From a virus, in IMG/VR virus record IMGVR_UViG_3300012920_000363, positions 1 to 20,517 of that record: a stretch of 20,517 bases of DNA. One strand, given 5' to 3'. Position numbers and translations under genes: made by a program. Every line of letters starts with the position of its first letter. Positions within the stretch are counted from its first letter, which is position 1. Shown one piece after another: positions 13,338 to 20,461 of this stretch. The notes under the pieces were generated by a model. The model saw nothing but the letters and a program-made list of their open reading frames with translations. It made no database searches and was not told the DNA's origin.

Positions 13338-14028
13338 AACGTAACCTCATTCCTGTGCATTTTAACAACCAAGGGTTGTAAGGTTCTTTACAAGATAGTC
13401 TATCTCTTAAATGATGTATTACATCGCCATCTACAAAAATCGCCACATGATTCAACCCGACAGCGCCGATTGACATAAATAATAAATCGTTATTTTTTAA
13501 TTTTTCGTCATTTTTTAATTCAACAAATCCTGTATCTTTTGCGCATCTTTCAAACATCGGGTCATTTTGAAATTCTTCAGGTGTTGTTGGCCTTTCCCAA
13601 TCTCTAAGTTCTATATTCAATTTTTCTTTGTAATATCTGCGAACAAGTGACCAACAATCAGAAACGCCCCAAACCCAAGGCAAACCGATCATTTTTGGTT
13701 CATATCCTGACGGGGCGTATTCGCCCCATGTTTCCGTTTTAGGGTTGACAATATACCAAGGCAAATTCGATTGCTCACAGCTTATTTTATCGGCTTCTGA
13801 AGCGACAGGCGGTGTTGTCGGGTGTGAATGAACAATGCCGATTATTTCTCCAAGTGCATCGGCTTTTACAAAATCTTCTGGATTCATTATAAAACATTGA
13901 TGCGAAGTAATTGCTAAATTCTGACAAGGAAAATATTTTTCTTTTCCGCGAATATTTAACAAAAGACCGCAAGATTCTTTCGGGTCTTGTTCTTTGGCAT
14001 GAAGCAATGCGTCAGCCTTCCAAGTCAT
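13321..14028 (-). CDS. K: Tail tip hydrolase, lambda gpK-like (JAMM + NlpC/P60)
   Basis: There are two catalytic domains. The N-terminal JAMM/Mov34 domain has Glu18, the HSHP motif with His67 and His69, Ser77 and Asp80 (VASEAD), a complete zinc-binding set. The C-terminal NlpC/P60 domain has Cys125 in GVSDCWSLVRRYY and His194 in LNHVAIFV, the catalytic Cys and His of peptidoglycan endopeptidases, with a His pair at 205-206. At 235 aa it is typical of the family. In lambda-like tails gpK sits between gpL and gpI and probably opens the cell wall for the tail tip. The start overlaps the gpL-like gene by ATGA. As no endolysin is visible in the window, this is the only clear cell-wall enzyme here. 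Confidence 0.92.
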   Translation of the reverse strand: MTWKADALLHAKEQDPKESCGLLLNIRGKEKYFPCQNLAITSHQCFIMNPEDFVKADALGEIIGIVHSHPTTPPVASEADKISCEQSNLPWYIVNPKTETWGEYAPSGYEPKMIGLPWVWGVSDCWSLVRRYYKEKLNIELRDWERPTTPEEFQNDPMFERCAKDTGFVELKNDEKLKNNDLLFMSIGAVGLNHVAIFVDGDVIHHLRDRLSCKEPYNPWLLKCTGMRLRYASQN

Positions 14029-14603
14029 CCAGTTATTAATCCAATACTAGGAAATTCTGCGCGTGTGCATTGACGTTTAGGCGCTCGAACTCCCGCCATA
14101 TCAAAAACAGCCGCAAGTTCAAAAGATACAACAGTTCGATTTTCTGCTGATTTTCTGTCAATAATGTAAATTTCTTGAGGGAATTCTGCGGTGTTGTCTG
14201 GGGTTCCATATGGGTTTACATTGCTCGGAAAATTAGCGGCATCAATAAATTTTGCCTGTGTTCTTATTCTTTTAACAGTTGCACCTGTCAAATCGTTTCC
14301 TGTAGTTATAGCGTTTACTGTAAGAAGTATTGCCGAAAGTGTTCCAAGAGCATTTGAAAAAGTAAGGGTTGGGCGTGGCAATTGGCCTTTTCCATATTGA
14401 AAACCTTCTGCCTGTACAGGAAATCTTGTATATGTGTTACCTTGCCAAATAATTTCGCCGTTATCTTTCAAACTTGTTCCCGCATGAAAACGATAAGTTG
14501 TTGTTGCGCCATGTAGTGAATTATCAAGTGTCAAGGTAAAAAGTTCAATTACCGCTGACGGATTAACTTTTTGTAAATCACTTACAATTTTATCTGAACT
14601 CAC
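14025..14603 (-). CDS. L: Minor tail protein, lambda gpL-like, short C-terminus
   Basis: The sequence fits gpL: ALIELFTL-like start (PSAVIELFTLTLDN), a beta domain with WQGNTYTRFPVQAEGFQYGK, GQLPRPTLTFSNALGTLSAI, and the later FPQEIYIIDRKSAENRTVVS, then FELA-VFDMAGVRAPKRQC. Gene order M-L-K supports it. It ends at 192 aa, shortly after Cys179, its only Cys, whereas lambda gpL (232 aa) continues into a Cys-rich C-terminal domain that binds an iron-sulphur cluster. That domain is missing here, and no frame with the remaining Cys was seen because gpK starts at once. The start is GTG in a GTGA overlap with the gpM-like gene. The protein helps build the tail tip. Confidence 0.87.
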   Translation of the reverse strand: MSSDKIVSDLQKVNPSAVIELFTLTLDNSLHGATTTYRFHAGTSLKDNGEIIWQGNTYTRFPVQAEGFQYGKGQLPRPTLTFSNALGTLSAILLTVNAITTGNDLTGATVKRIRTQAKFIDAANFPSNVNPYGTPDNTAEFPQEIYIIDRKSAENRTVVSFELAAVFDMAGVRAPKRQCTRAEFPSIGLITG

Positions 14604-15169
14604 GGCTCGAATACCTGTCTGAATGTAGCGCTGATTGATGCCCTGTTGTTATATGGAATTGATTTTGACCAACTTTCGCAAACAAATAATTTTGCACCTG
14701 AAAGAGTAATTGAAACATTTCCGCTATTAGTTGCGCTTGAAGCCGCTGTAACTGTAAATGTGTTTGCATCAACCGCTGTTGCAACTGTAAAAGAACCATC
14801 GGTTGCGGAACCTGATGTGTAGTCAATTGTCAAAACATCCCCTATTGCAACGCCATGATTTGAAATTGTAATTGTTACTGTTGTTCCTGATTGTGAATAT
14901 GTTCCTGTTTTTGTGAATCCTTCGCCCGGCGGTGTAAATGTAAAACTTTCTTGATCGTTTGCACGGCTATCAAGAAACGCTTCGACAACATCTGATTCAG
15001 TTTCGCTCAATTCAAAATTTACATTATAAACTTTAGGGTTTTGATTGCTTGCTAATCCAAAAAATATTCTTTGTTCAAATCCATCTGCAAATCTTACTGT
15101 ACGAACAGCGGGCGCAGATTTTTTTGAAAAGCCCTGATATGTGGGTGTGACGCTTGGAAAGGTTGCCAT
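14600..15169 (-). CDS. M: Minor tail protein, lambda gpM-like, with inserted beta module
   Basis: Residues 1-85 follow the gpM pattern: VRTVRFADGFEQRIFFGLAS, the strand PKVYNVNFELSETESDVVEA, then FLDSRANDQESFTFTPPGE. The C-terminus completes it with CESWSKSIPYNNRASISATF and RQVFEP. Between these two parts, at about 90-155, sits a module beginning TYSQSGTTVTITISNHGVAI and ending NSGNVSI that is also in the gpJ-like protein. Without the insert the length would be close to lambda gpM (109 aa). GpM is a tail-tip component made after the tape measure gene. It follows the tape measure stop by one base and overlaps gpL by four bases. Confidence 0.87.
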   Translation of the reverse strand: MATFPSVTPTYQGFSKKSAPAVRTVRFADGFEQRIFFGLASNQNPKVYNVNFELSETESDVVEAFLDSRANDQESFTFTPPGEGFTKTGTYSQSGTTVTITISNHGVAIGDVLTIDYTSGSATDGSFTVATAVDANTFTVTAASSATNSGNVSITLSGAKLFVCESWSKSIPYNNRASISATFRQVFEP

Positions 15170-15170
15170 T

Positions 15171-17246
15171 TTAAGTTGCTAGTAAACCGCCCGGTCTTTT
15201 TTGTTTTATTAATTCTGATTGTATCGCCGAAGCAAGAGCAACGCCAAGTTCTTTTCCGCGATCTTCATTCGCACTTGATTGCATACCTTCGGCCGAAACA
15301 TTTACATTTATATTATTAACAATGCCACCGCTTCCGCCGATTTTATGATTAGGGATAATAGTACCCGCAGAACGAGGAACAAATATTTCCGGCCCTCGCT
15401 CGCCCACAATTGAAGGCTTTCCAACGGGCGGCCTTCCTCCATTTGCAAACCCCAAAAATGAACCAAATTTGGTTCCACCAAACAAACCAGTGAGAGCCAT
15501 ATTAATTCCAAGTCTTAACAAGGACGATGCAAGATCATTGATAATTGATTTGGCCGCTTCTCCAAGCGTTCTTGTTCCTTCAATAGCACCAACCAAGGCA
15601 TCAGTAATACCTGTTCCAATGTCTTCTCCAATTTGTTTGAAAGCACCATTAATTTTTTTTGCGATTTCCTCTTGTTTTGTCATTTGTTCAACTTTTTTCT
15701 TCAATAATTCTTCTTGTTTTATTAAATCTATAATTTGCTGTGCATCTAATTCGCCAAATTTTTCTTTTAACTCATTTATTCTTTGCTCCATATTAAATTC
15801 TTCTTCTTTGCCTGCAAGTTTCGCTTCCATCGCAGAAATATTTTTTAAAAGTGCAATAGTTTGATCGTTAAATGCTTTATCAAGGGCAAGTTGCGCTTCC
15901 CTTTCTTTTTCTCCTTGAAGAATAATTGATCTTTCTTTAAGTATTTCAAGTTCACGTTCTAACGCTTTTCTTCTTCCCGCATCATTTCGATTTGTTCCTA
16001 AATTGGAAAGTTCAAATTCTTTATTAGCAATAGTAAGGCTATTTAAAGCGGCTTCGGTTTGTGGTGCCGTTTCAGTAATTCCTTTTATATTATCGTCAAA
16101 GGCTTTTGCGGCATCCGCGGCTTCTTTTGCTGAATTTTTATTATCAATAAATTTTGCCGCTAAAGTTCCTAAAATAACAATTGCCGCACCTACTCCCGTT
16201 TTTATGAGAGCTAATTTAAAAGCGGAAAGAGCAATTGTCGCTTTTGTTATACCACCCGCGGCCAAGAATGAAGAAGCCGCAACACCTTTTAAACCAGTTG
16301 AAGCCAATGCAGAATTTATCGCGGCTACCTGAAAAGAAGTTGCCAAAGTTGCTAATTGTCCAATAATTATAGGCGTTATAATTGCAACACCTTTTGCGGC
16401 AACAGCTATTGCCGTAAATATTAAAGTCACTTGACCCGCACCCGACTTTACAAAATTAGTTATTGCTTCAGTTACTTTTGTTAATGCTCTAATAACTGGT
16501 AAAACAGCGGGCGCCAATTGATCGCCAAAAGCCCTTGATAAATTTTCAGCTTCATTTCCTAGATTTTTAAATACTTGTGTCGGGTCATTTTCTAACAATG
16601 CCTTCAAAGAATCTGCGCCATCAAGTTCAACTTTTTTTAATGCTCTTATTACAACGTCACTTGTTAATTTTCCTTCAGATGCAAATTTTTTAAGTTCTCC
16701 AATCGTTACGCCAAGCTCTGCCGCGATAGGCGCAAGAATTGTTGGAACCTGTTCTGCAATACTTCTAAATTCATCCCCTTGTAAACGTCCAGAACCTAAA
16801 GCCTGCGCCAATTGCCTGAAAGCGTTTGAACTTTCCATTGCTGACGCTCCCGCCAGTTTTGCCGCTGTGTTAAATCCAATAAATGTTGTTCTAATATCTT
16901 CAACACCAACGCCCAAAGGTTGCAAACGCGCAGTGATATTTGTTATTCCTTCAAGCGCTTCTGTCGCACTCAATCCAAACAATTTTTGTGCTTCTGCCGC
17001 TATTTCTTGCGATTTTGCAAAGGTTCCTGATGCTTTAGTTAATAATCCAAGTCTGACGTTTAGTTTCTCAAAATTTGCAGATGTTAATATTGCCTGTCTT
17101 GCTAAAGCTGTAACCCCGACACCAAGTATTGCACTTTTAAGGCCACCAAATGCCCTTTCAAGCCCTGATGATTGCTGTTGAACACCTTTTAATGCTCTTG
17201 TGGCCTGCGAAGCATCAACTGTAAGTTTTACATTAGCCTGTGCCAC
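15171..17246 (-). CDS. H: Tape measure protein (lambda gpH-like)
   Basis: This is the long helical 691-aa protein expected between the chaperone and gpM. The N-terminus has VKLTVDASQATRALKGVQQQ. A conserved region follows at about 85-210, with FGLSATEALEGITNITARLQ, FRQLAQALGSGRLQGDEFRS and EQVPTILAPIAAELGVTIGE. Hydrophobic stretches at about 270-300 and 335-365 may enter the membrane during DNA ejection. A Lys/Glu coiled coil spans about 425-550. The C-terminus has FANGGRPPVGKPSIVGERGP then EIFVPRSAGTIIPN, a hallmark of gpH-type proteins. By the usual 0.15 nm per residue, the tail would be about 100 nm. The start is GTG; an in-frame stop lies two codons upstream. AAGG lies about 12 bases before it. 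Confidence 0.92.
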   Translation of the reverse strand: MAQANVKLTVDASQATRALKGVQQQSSGLERAFGGLKSAILGVGVTALARQAILTSANFEKLNVRLGLLTKASGTFAKSQEIAAEAQKLFGLSATEALEGITNITARLQPLGVGVEDIRTTFIGFNTAAKLAGASAMESSNAFRQLAQALGSGRLQGDEFRSIAEQVPTILAPIAAELGVTIGELKKFASEGKLTSDVVIRALKKVELDGADSLKALLENDPTQVFKNLGNEAENLSRAFGDQLAPAVLPVIRALTKVTEAITNFVKSGAGQVTLIFTAIAVAAKGVAIITPIIIGQLATLATSFQVAAINSALASTGLKGVAASSFLAAGGITKATIALSAFKLALIKTGVGAAIVILGTLAAKFIDNKNSAKEAADAAKAFDDNIKGITETAPQTEAALNSLTIANKEFELSNLGTNRNDAGRRKALERELEILKERSIILQGEKEREAQLALDKAFNDQTIALLKNISAMEAKLAGKEEEFNMEQRINELKEKFGELDAQQIIDLIKQEELLKKKVEQMTKQEEIAKKINGAFKQIGEDIGTGITDALVGAIEGTRTLGEAAKSIINDLASSLLRLGINMALTGLFGGTKFGSFLGFANGGRPPVGKPSIVGERGPEIFVPRSAGTIIPNHKIGGSGGIVNNINVNVSAEGMQSSANEDRGKELGVALASAIQSELIKQKRPGGLLAT

Positions 17247-17272
17247 AAATCAACAAAACCTTTTCTTATATA

Positions 17273-17799
17273 TTACCTTTTATTTGCTCTTTGACGATTT
17301 ATTTCTCTTTTTTCTCTTTCATTCTTAACTTCATAATAAGCCGCCCAAAAAATCAGTTCTTCTTCTGTAATCAAAGAACGTAATTCCTGTAAAGTTTTGC
17401 CTAGTTCTGTTGCGAGAAAAAATTCAAAATTTATCCAATTATCTCGCGATATTATTTTTTTGCTGTATCAACATTTAATTGAATATCAAACATAAATAAT
17501 TCAATTTCGTTCAATACACTTTCTGGAAGTTCTCTTTGTAGGTTCGGCGCATCTGCGGGCGCAAATGCTTTTGACCCATCTTCTAATTCTGCGTTTTTAC
17601 AAAGAAGATAAGTTGATATTGTCAAAGCATCATCTGTATTTGCCGCTGATTGTGCGCGAACTCGATCATCCCTTGTTAAAGGCTTAAAGTATAAATCGAC
17701 AATTTTTTCCCCGTTTTTATTTTTAAATTCGTATTTTCTTCTGGCTGTCATCTGATCTTTATAAGAATCAGTTAACAGGTCAATAGTTCTTTTTTGCAT
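17273..17799 (-). CDS. Tail assembly chaperone gpGT-like fusion made by -1 frameshift
   Basis: If ribosomes slip back one base on A AAA AAA (17461-17455), they bypass the TAA at 17454-17452. Decoding then continues for 60 codons to a TAA at 17275-17273, giving a 175-aa protein. The extension reads IISRDNWINFEFFLATELGK then TLQELRSLITEEELIFWAAY and a basic helix YEVKNEREKREINRQRANKR. It is clearly coding-like: LGKTLQEL-ITEEEL-FW-AYY resembles the short T domain of siphophage chaperones. There is no good independent start for it. In lambda the minor GT product binds the tape measure and recruits tube subunits. The gene sits directly before the tape measure gene, as expected. The seven A and the adjacent stop are seen; the slip is inferred. 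Confidence 0.82.
17452..17799 (-). CDS. Tail assembly chaperone, lambda gpG-like (major product)
   Basis: The 115-aa product begins MQKRTIDLLTDSYKDQMTAR, has KIVDLYFKPLTRDDRVRAQS typical of chaperones and tail subunit-like proteins with a common Leu-Thr-Arg-Asp pattern, and a helical end PESVLNEIELFMFDIQLNVD. It lies between the tail tube and tape measure genes, the invariant place of this chaperone. It ends in Lys-Lys-stop on seven A, the site of the -1 shift. GpG-type proteins coat the tape measure during tail assembly and are absent from the virion. No strong ribosome binding site is visible before the ATG. Confidence 0.85.
   Translation of the reverse strand: MQKRTIDLLTDSYKDQMTARRKYEFKNKNGEKIVDLYFKPLTRDDRVRAQSAANTDDALTISTYLLCKNAELEDGSKAFAPADAPNLQRELPESVLNEIELFMFDIQLNVDTAKK
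17455..17461 (-). promoter_or_regulatory. -1 ribosomal frameshift site, A AAA AAA
   Basis: In the chaperone frame the mRNA reads GCA AAA AAA TAA. The heptamer A AAA AAA allows both tRNAs to re-pair after a -1 slip. The zero-frame stop follows at once, which slows the ribosome at the site. Just after the stop, TATC GCGA GATA can form a four-bp stem with a GNRA tetraloop, a weak possible stimulator. Confidence 0.8.
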
Positions 17800-17831
17800 T
17801 GGTTGATTAGTTGACTAATAAACTCAATGTA

Positions 17832-18251
17832 TCAGATAGCGCTAGTAATGGTACCGCTTGTAATGAAACTGATATTTATTACCTGAACTTCGCCAAGTGT
17901 TGCGCCATATTCTGCATTTGTGATAATCCCCGCAAAACTAATTTTTTTAGCTGAAGTTGAAGAATCAGGAAACAGTTCAAATAATGCGTCAGCATTATCG
18001 CCTGTAGTTAAAACATCATCAATGAATGTTGTATAGCCTGCGCCTGTTTCTGATGGATTATAAAGAAGTTCGGCTGAACCTTCGCCTGCTATTAAACCGC
18101 CAATATTTGATTTAAATGTATCGCCTTGTTTTGTTGTTTCCATCGTGTCCTTTGTTATAGACAAAGACCATGATCTTGTTTGTCCAACGTCAGCTTCGGT
18201 GCCGCCCGCGTTTTCAAACATAATTTTACCAACATCGCCTTTGATAGCCAT
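17832..18251 (-). CDS. Major tail tube protein
   Basis: The 139-aa protein has the usual tube-subunit plan: GKIMFENAGGTEADVGQTRS, a strand pair with WSLSITKDTMETTKQGDTFK, then IGGLIAGEGSAELLYNPSET, GYTTFIDDVLTTGDNADALF and the final strands ISFAGIITNAEYGATLGEVQ and VINISFITSGTIT. The alternation 'trSWslsit-d-metT-qGD-fk' is characteristic of siphophage tail tube proteins. Its place before the chaperone and tape measure genes agrees. It polymerises on the tape measure to form the tail tube. The ATG is preceded by a U-rich leader (seven T near 18255-18261) rather than a Shine-Dalgarno sequence, surprising for an abundant structural protein. Confidence 0.85.
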   Translation of the reverse strand: MAIKGDVGKIMFENAGGTEADVGQTRSWSLSITKDTMETTKQGDTFKSNIGGLIAGEGSAELLYNPSETGAGYTTFIDDVLTTGDNADALFELFPDSSTSAKKISFAGIITNAEYGATLGEVQVINISFITSGTITSAI

Positions 18252-18280
18252 AACAAAAAAAGAAACTATTTATAAATATA

Positions 18281-18424
18281 TTAACTCTTAATTGTTTTTT
18301 TTACATCTTTTTTTAATTTTTCTTGCTTTTCCATATATCGCCTGCAACGTCCATCCCAATAAGCGGGGTCACGGCGACCTTTTACAGCTTCGATTGCGTC
18401 AAGCATTTTTTCTGTAATTTCCAT
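18281..18424 (-). CDS. 47-aa hypothetical protein between tail terminator and tube
   Basis: The short ORF encodes MEITEKMLDAIEAVKGRRDP, AYWDGRCRRYMEKQEKLKKD and a basic end VKKTIKS. It is helical and very basic in its second half, with a compact RRDPAYWDGR motif that looks constrained. The start shares its A with the TAA of the tail terminator gene (TAATG), the same coupling seen across this operon, and it fills a 172-base gap that is otherwise empty. I do not recognise it. A role in tail assembly is inferred only from position. Confidence 0.62.
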   Translation of the reverse strand: MEITEKMLDAIEAVKGRRDPAYWDGRCRRYMEKQEKLKKDVKKTIKS

Positions 18425-18846
18425 TAAAGTTCCTCGAAAATTTCAAAGGTCATTCGCAATTGTGTTTGGAATTGACCTTCTGGATTTGGATTGTCTACGA
18501 CCTCCGGCCCAATTGGGGCGTCAAAGATCACACTTGAAACTGTAATTCGATTATATAAATCCCGCAACCTTTTGCCGATTGTGTAGTTATCGCCTGAACC
18601 TATTCCCTGCGGTGTAAAGATATTAAAAACGACAATTCCATTTACACGATTCTGTCCGCTTGCATTTCCAAGAGTCAAATAATTACTTTCGCCGAATGTT
18701 GTAAGGCATTGGACAAAGGTTGTTACGGCGCTACTATCAAACGACATATTATGAAAAACAACAGGGATTGCGGGGCTACTGGCTAGTTCTGTCGCGACTC
18801 TAGCTTCAATCGTTGCTCTTACTGTATTTAAATCAATAGCGGCCAT
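18424..18846 (-). CDS. Tail terminator protein
   Basis: The 140-aa protein starts with a helix (LNTVRATIEARVATELASSP) followed by IPVVFHNMSFD, a strand with NRVNGIVVFNIFTPQGIGSG, then the helix IGKRLRDLYNRITVSSVIFD and the final strands GQFQTQLRMTFEIFEEL. The order helix, 'P-v-w-n-pf', 'G-v-v-i-tp-g-G', 'a-l-d-l-f' is that of gpU/DUF4128-type tail terminators, which cap the tube at the head side and stop its growth. It lies between a gp10-like neck protein and the tube gene, as expected. Both ends are TAATG overlaps. Confidence 0.78.
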   Translation of the reverse strand: MAAIDLNTVRATIEARVATELASSPAIPVVFHNMSFDSSAVTTFVQCLTTFGESNYLTLGNASGQNRVNGIVVFNIFTPQGIGSGDNYTIGKRLRDLYNRITVSSVIFDAPIGPEVVDNPNPEGQFQTQLRMTFEIFEEL

Positions 18847-19304
18847 TATTTTCCTATTATTTGTTTGTAAAGGTCTTGAATTTCGTTTGCAAGTTCTTTT
18901 GCCAACAGATCAAGATGTTTTGGTTTTATATTATTAGATGGGCTACTTCTAAAAACTCCACCCCAAGACGGCGGCAAACTTGTTCCAAACATAACAGGTT
19001 CAGCATATGGAACATTATTGTGAATATGATATTTTTTTCTAAAATTTTCTTTTCCTAATTGATAATTTAAAGTCTTTGGCGGTCTGACTACAGTTCCTTT
19101 GCCTGCACTTCCGTATTTGCCTTCCTTTGCGGGTGCGCCGCTTTCTGCGTTTTCTCCTATCTGCCAAGAAACAGCAAGCCTTCCAGAATCTACAGGCGAG
19201 CCTTCTTTAACAATACGATCTCCCGTCAATACAGCAACAGATAACAAAGTATTGATTTGTTCTTCTGAATAATCCCCGATTTGGTCAAGTCGTATTTTTC
19301 TCAT
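18846..19304 (-). CDS. Neck / tail completion protein, HK97 gp10- or gpZ-like
   Basis: The 152-aa protein has the diagnostic GSPVDSGRLAVSWQIG near residues 35-50 (in the family 'apvdtG-Lr-Sw'). It continues with a long variable loop and then HIHNNVPYAEPVMFGTSLPP (family: 'n-v-YA-yvEfGt') before a C-terminal helix KHLDLLAKELANEIQDLYKQ. These features place it in the HK97 gp10/gpZ group that helps join the tail to the head. Its position between head closure and tail terminator genes agrees. It overlaps the previous gene by ATGA. Confidence 0.8.
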   Translation of the reverse strand: MRKIRLDQIGDYSEEQINTLLSVAVLTGDRIVKEGSPVDSGRLAVSWQIGENAESGAPAKEGKYGSAGKGTVVRPPKTLNYQLGKENFRKKYHIHNNVPYAEPVMFGTSLPPSWGGVFRSSPSNNIKPKHLDLLAKELANEIQDLYKQIIGK

Positions 19305-19666
19305 GTTCTTAGATAAAGGGTGTAAGAAATATCGGTTCCGCCTGATGTTTTAGTAAGGACGCGAATAATATTATGTACAATATTTGAAATAAGAACTTTA
19401 TCTTTTGTCGTAGGTTTTGTCGTAACATCCCCCGCCGATATTGTAATTTTTTTATCTTCCGCCTGAATAAGTTCATTTACTTCACGCATATTTACATCTT
19501 CAAAAACAGCTTTGACAGTTGCATCGCTGTTCGATTCTGAAATAACGCCTGTTGTTGTATTGTAAGAACCCGCAGTAATAGTTCTTACTGTTACATCTTG
19601 TCCAAAGCCTTGAATTGAAGCAACATTTTTTATTGCTTTCTGAACGGCGCTCGCGAAGTTTGGCAT
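19301..19666 (-). CDS. Head closure / head-tail joining protein
   Basis: The 121-aa protein is beta-rich: FGQDVTVRTITAGSYNTTTG, VISESNSDATVKAVFEDVN, then QAEDKKITISAGDVTTKPTT, KDKVLISNIVHNIIRVLTKT and a last strand ISYTLYLRT. This strand series, with 'g-d-v-lr---ggtydp-TG' at the start and 'p-t-Dkv-i-g--y-I--v' later, is typical of siphophage head closure proteins (SPP1 gp16/HK97 gp7-type group). It is set between the connector and gp10-like genes, in the canonical order. TAATG links it to the preceding small gene. Confidence 0.68.
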   Translation of the reverse strand: MPNFASAVQKAIKNVASIQGFGQDVTVRTITAGSYNTTTGVISESNSDATVKAVFEDVNMREVNELIQAEDKKITISAGDVTTKPTTKDKVLISNIVHNIIRVLTKTSGGTDISYTLYLRT

Positions 19667-19899
19667 TAGATTCTGTAAGCAATAACAGTTCCACTTGCCA
19701 AAGTAATGCTTGTTATAACAGAATCACAAATTTCTGAAGATGATTTCATTTCAATACCACTTATAGTCGAAGAACCATTCTCTGTTAAATTCTCAGCAAC
19801 AAGTGTTACTTCTGCATTAGAAAGGCAATGAATTTTGCCAAATCGTCCTGTGTGTGTGTTTGTGTCTGTAATGATGATTGCGGCGGGATAGTAAACCAT
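19666..19899 (-). CDS. Small beta-rich protein in the neck operon
   Basis: Starting at the ATG at 19899 the product is 77 aa: MVYYPAAIIITDTNTHTGRF, GKIHCLSNAEVTLVAENLTE, a middle Ser/Gly segment, and the end SITLASGTVIAYRI. AAGGAG five bases upstream fixes this start; a longer frame beginning at 19935 lies inside the connector gene and lacks such a site. I recall small proteins of this kind (a 'G-f-ai-al-da-ft-l' strand followed by a loop and a final 'it-tLasG-viaYr') next to connector genes in marine and other phages. A capsid or neck decoration role is plausible but not shown. Confidence 0.68.
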   Translation of the reverse strand: MVYYPAAIIITDTNTHTGRFGKIHCLSNAEVTLVAENLTENGSSTISGIEMKSSSEICDSVITSITLASGTVIAYRI

Positions 19900-19900
19900 G

Positions 19901-20461
19901 TTAACTCCTTTTGATTGAAATGTTACCCGGCCCACTTATTCGCAAGCCTGTGAAATAGCGTTCAAATAATGGCGGAACGCGATCAGCGCCAACGGAACCG
20001 CTGAATACGGGCTCAACAGCGACACCGCCAACGCCTACTCTTTTATAATCCTCCAATCCTGATAAGCCAAGCCCCGCTTTATTATTATTTAGATAAACAG
20101 CCAATATTGCCTGCGCTCTTTTAACCTGATCTGGAATTTCTGTATCTGTAAAATAATCTGTTGAAATGCGAAAAGGAAATCCGACAGCATATGTATTTAC
20201 ATAAGTGTCTGGTTTTCTGACTCCTGTTCGCGGCCATTGTAAAGCCTGTGTATCTGTTGCCCTTGCTCCAAGAAATCTTTCGCGATCAATTCTGATCGTG
20301 CTTGTATATAAGGCGCGGTTTTTTTGGTCGTCAGTTGAAGAAGACCACGCTGTAACATCATCGTCTTCTACTAGACCTTCGATGATTGCATTTGCGTCTG
20401 TCAACGTCAAATAACTATTTGCTGTTGCGCTTCCCGCTGTTGCGACTATTGTTATCGCCAT
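19901..20461 (-). CDS. Head-tail connector (DnaT-like family)
   Basis: The 186-aa protein begins with TANSYLTLTDANAIIEG, has a helix DQKNRALYTSTIRIDRERFL, then LQWPRTGVRKPD, a helix EIPDQVKRAQAILAVYLNNN and a C-terminal extension with YKRVGVGGVAVEP and PPLFERYF. The sequence 'aNSY-tl--A--y', 'AL--at--ld', 'LqWPR-g' and 'iP--v--A---lA' marks the phage protein family called 'putative DnaT-like ssDNA binding', which in tailed phages is the adaptor bound to the portal (gp15/HK97 gp6-like group). It stands at the start of the visible neck-tail operon. TAAGG lies about six bases before the ATG. Confidence 0.75.
   Translation of the reverse strand: MAITIVATAGSATANSYLTLTDANAIIEGLVEDDDVTAWSSSTDDQKNRALYTSTIRIDRERFLGARATDTQALQWPRTGVRKPDTYVNTYAVGFPFRISTDYFTDTEIPDQVKRAQAILAVYLNNNKAGLGLSGLEDYKRVGVGGVAVEPVFSGSVGADRVPPLFERYFTGLRISGPGNISIKRS

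Noticed and set aside
13321-14028. gpK-like hydrolase as the lysis endolysin
   Set aside because: The JAMM plus NlpC/P60 pair and the L-K-I order identify a tail-tip enzyme; the lysis enzyme is probably outside the window.
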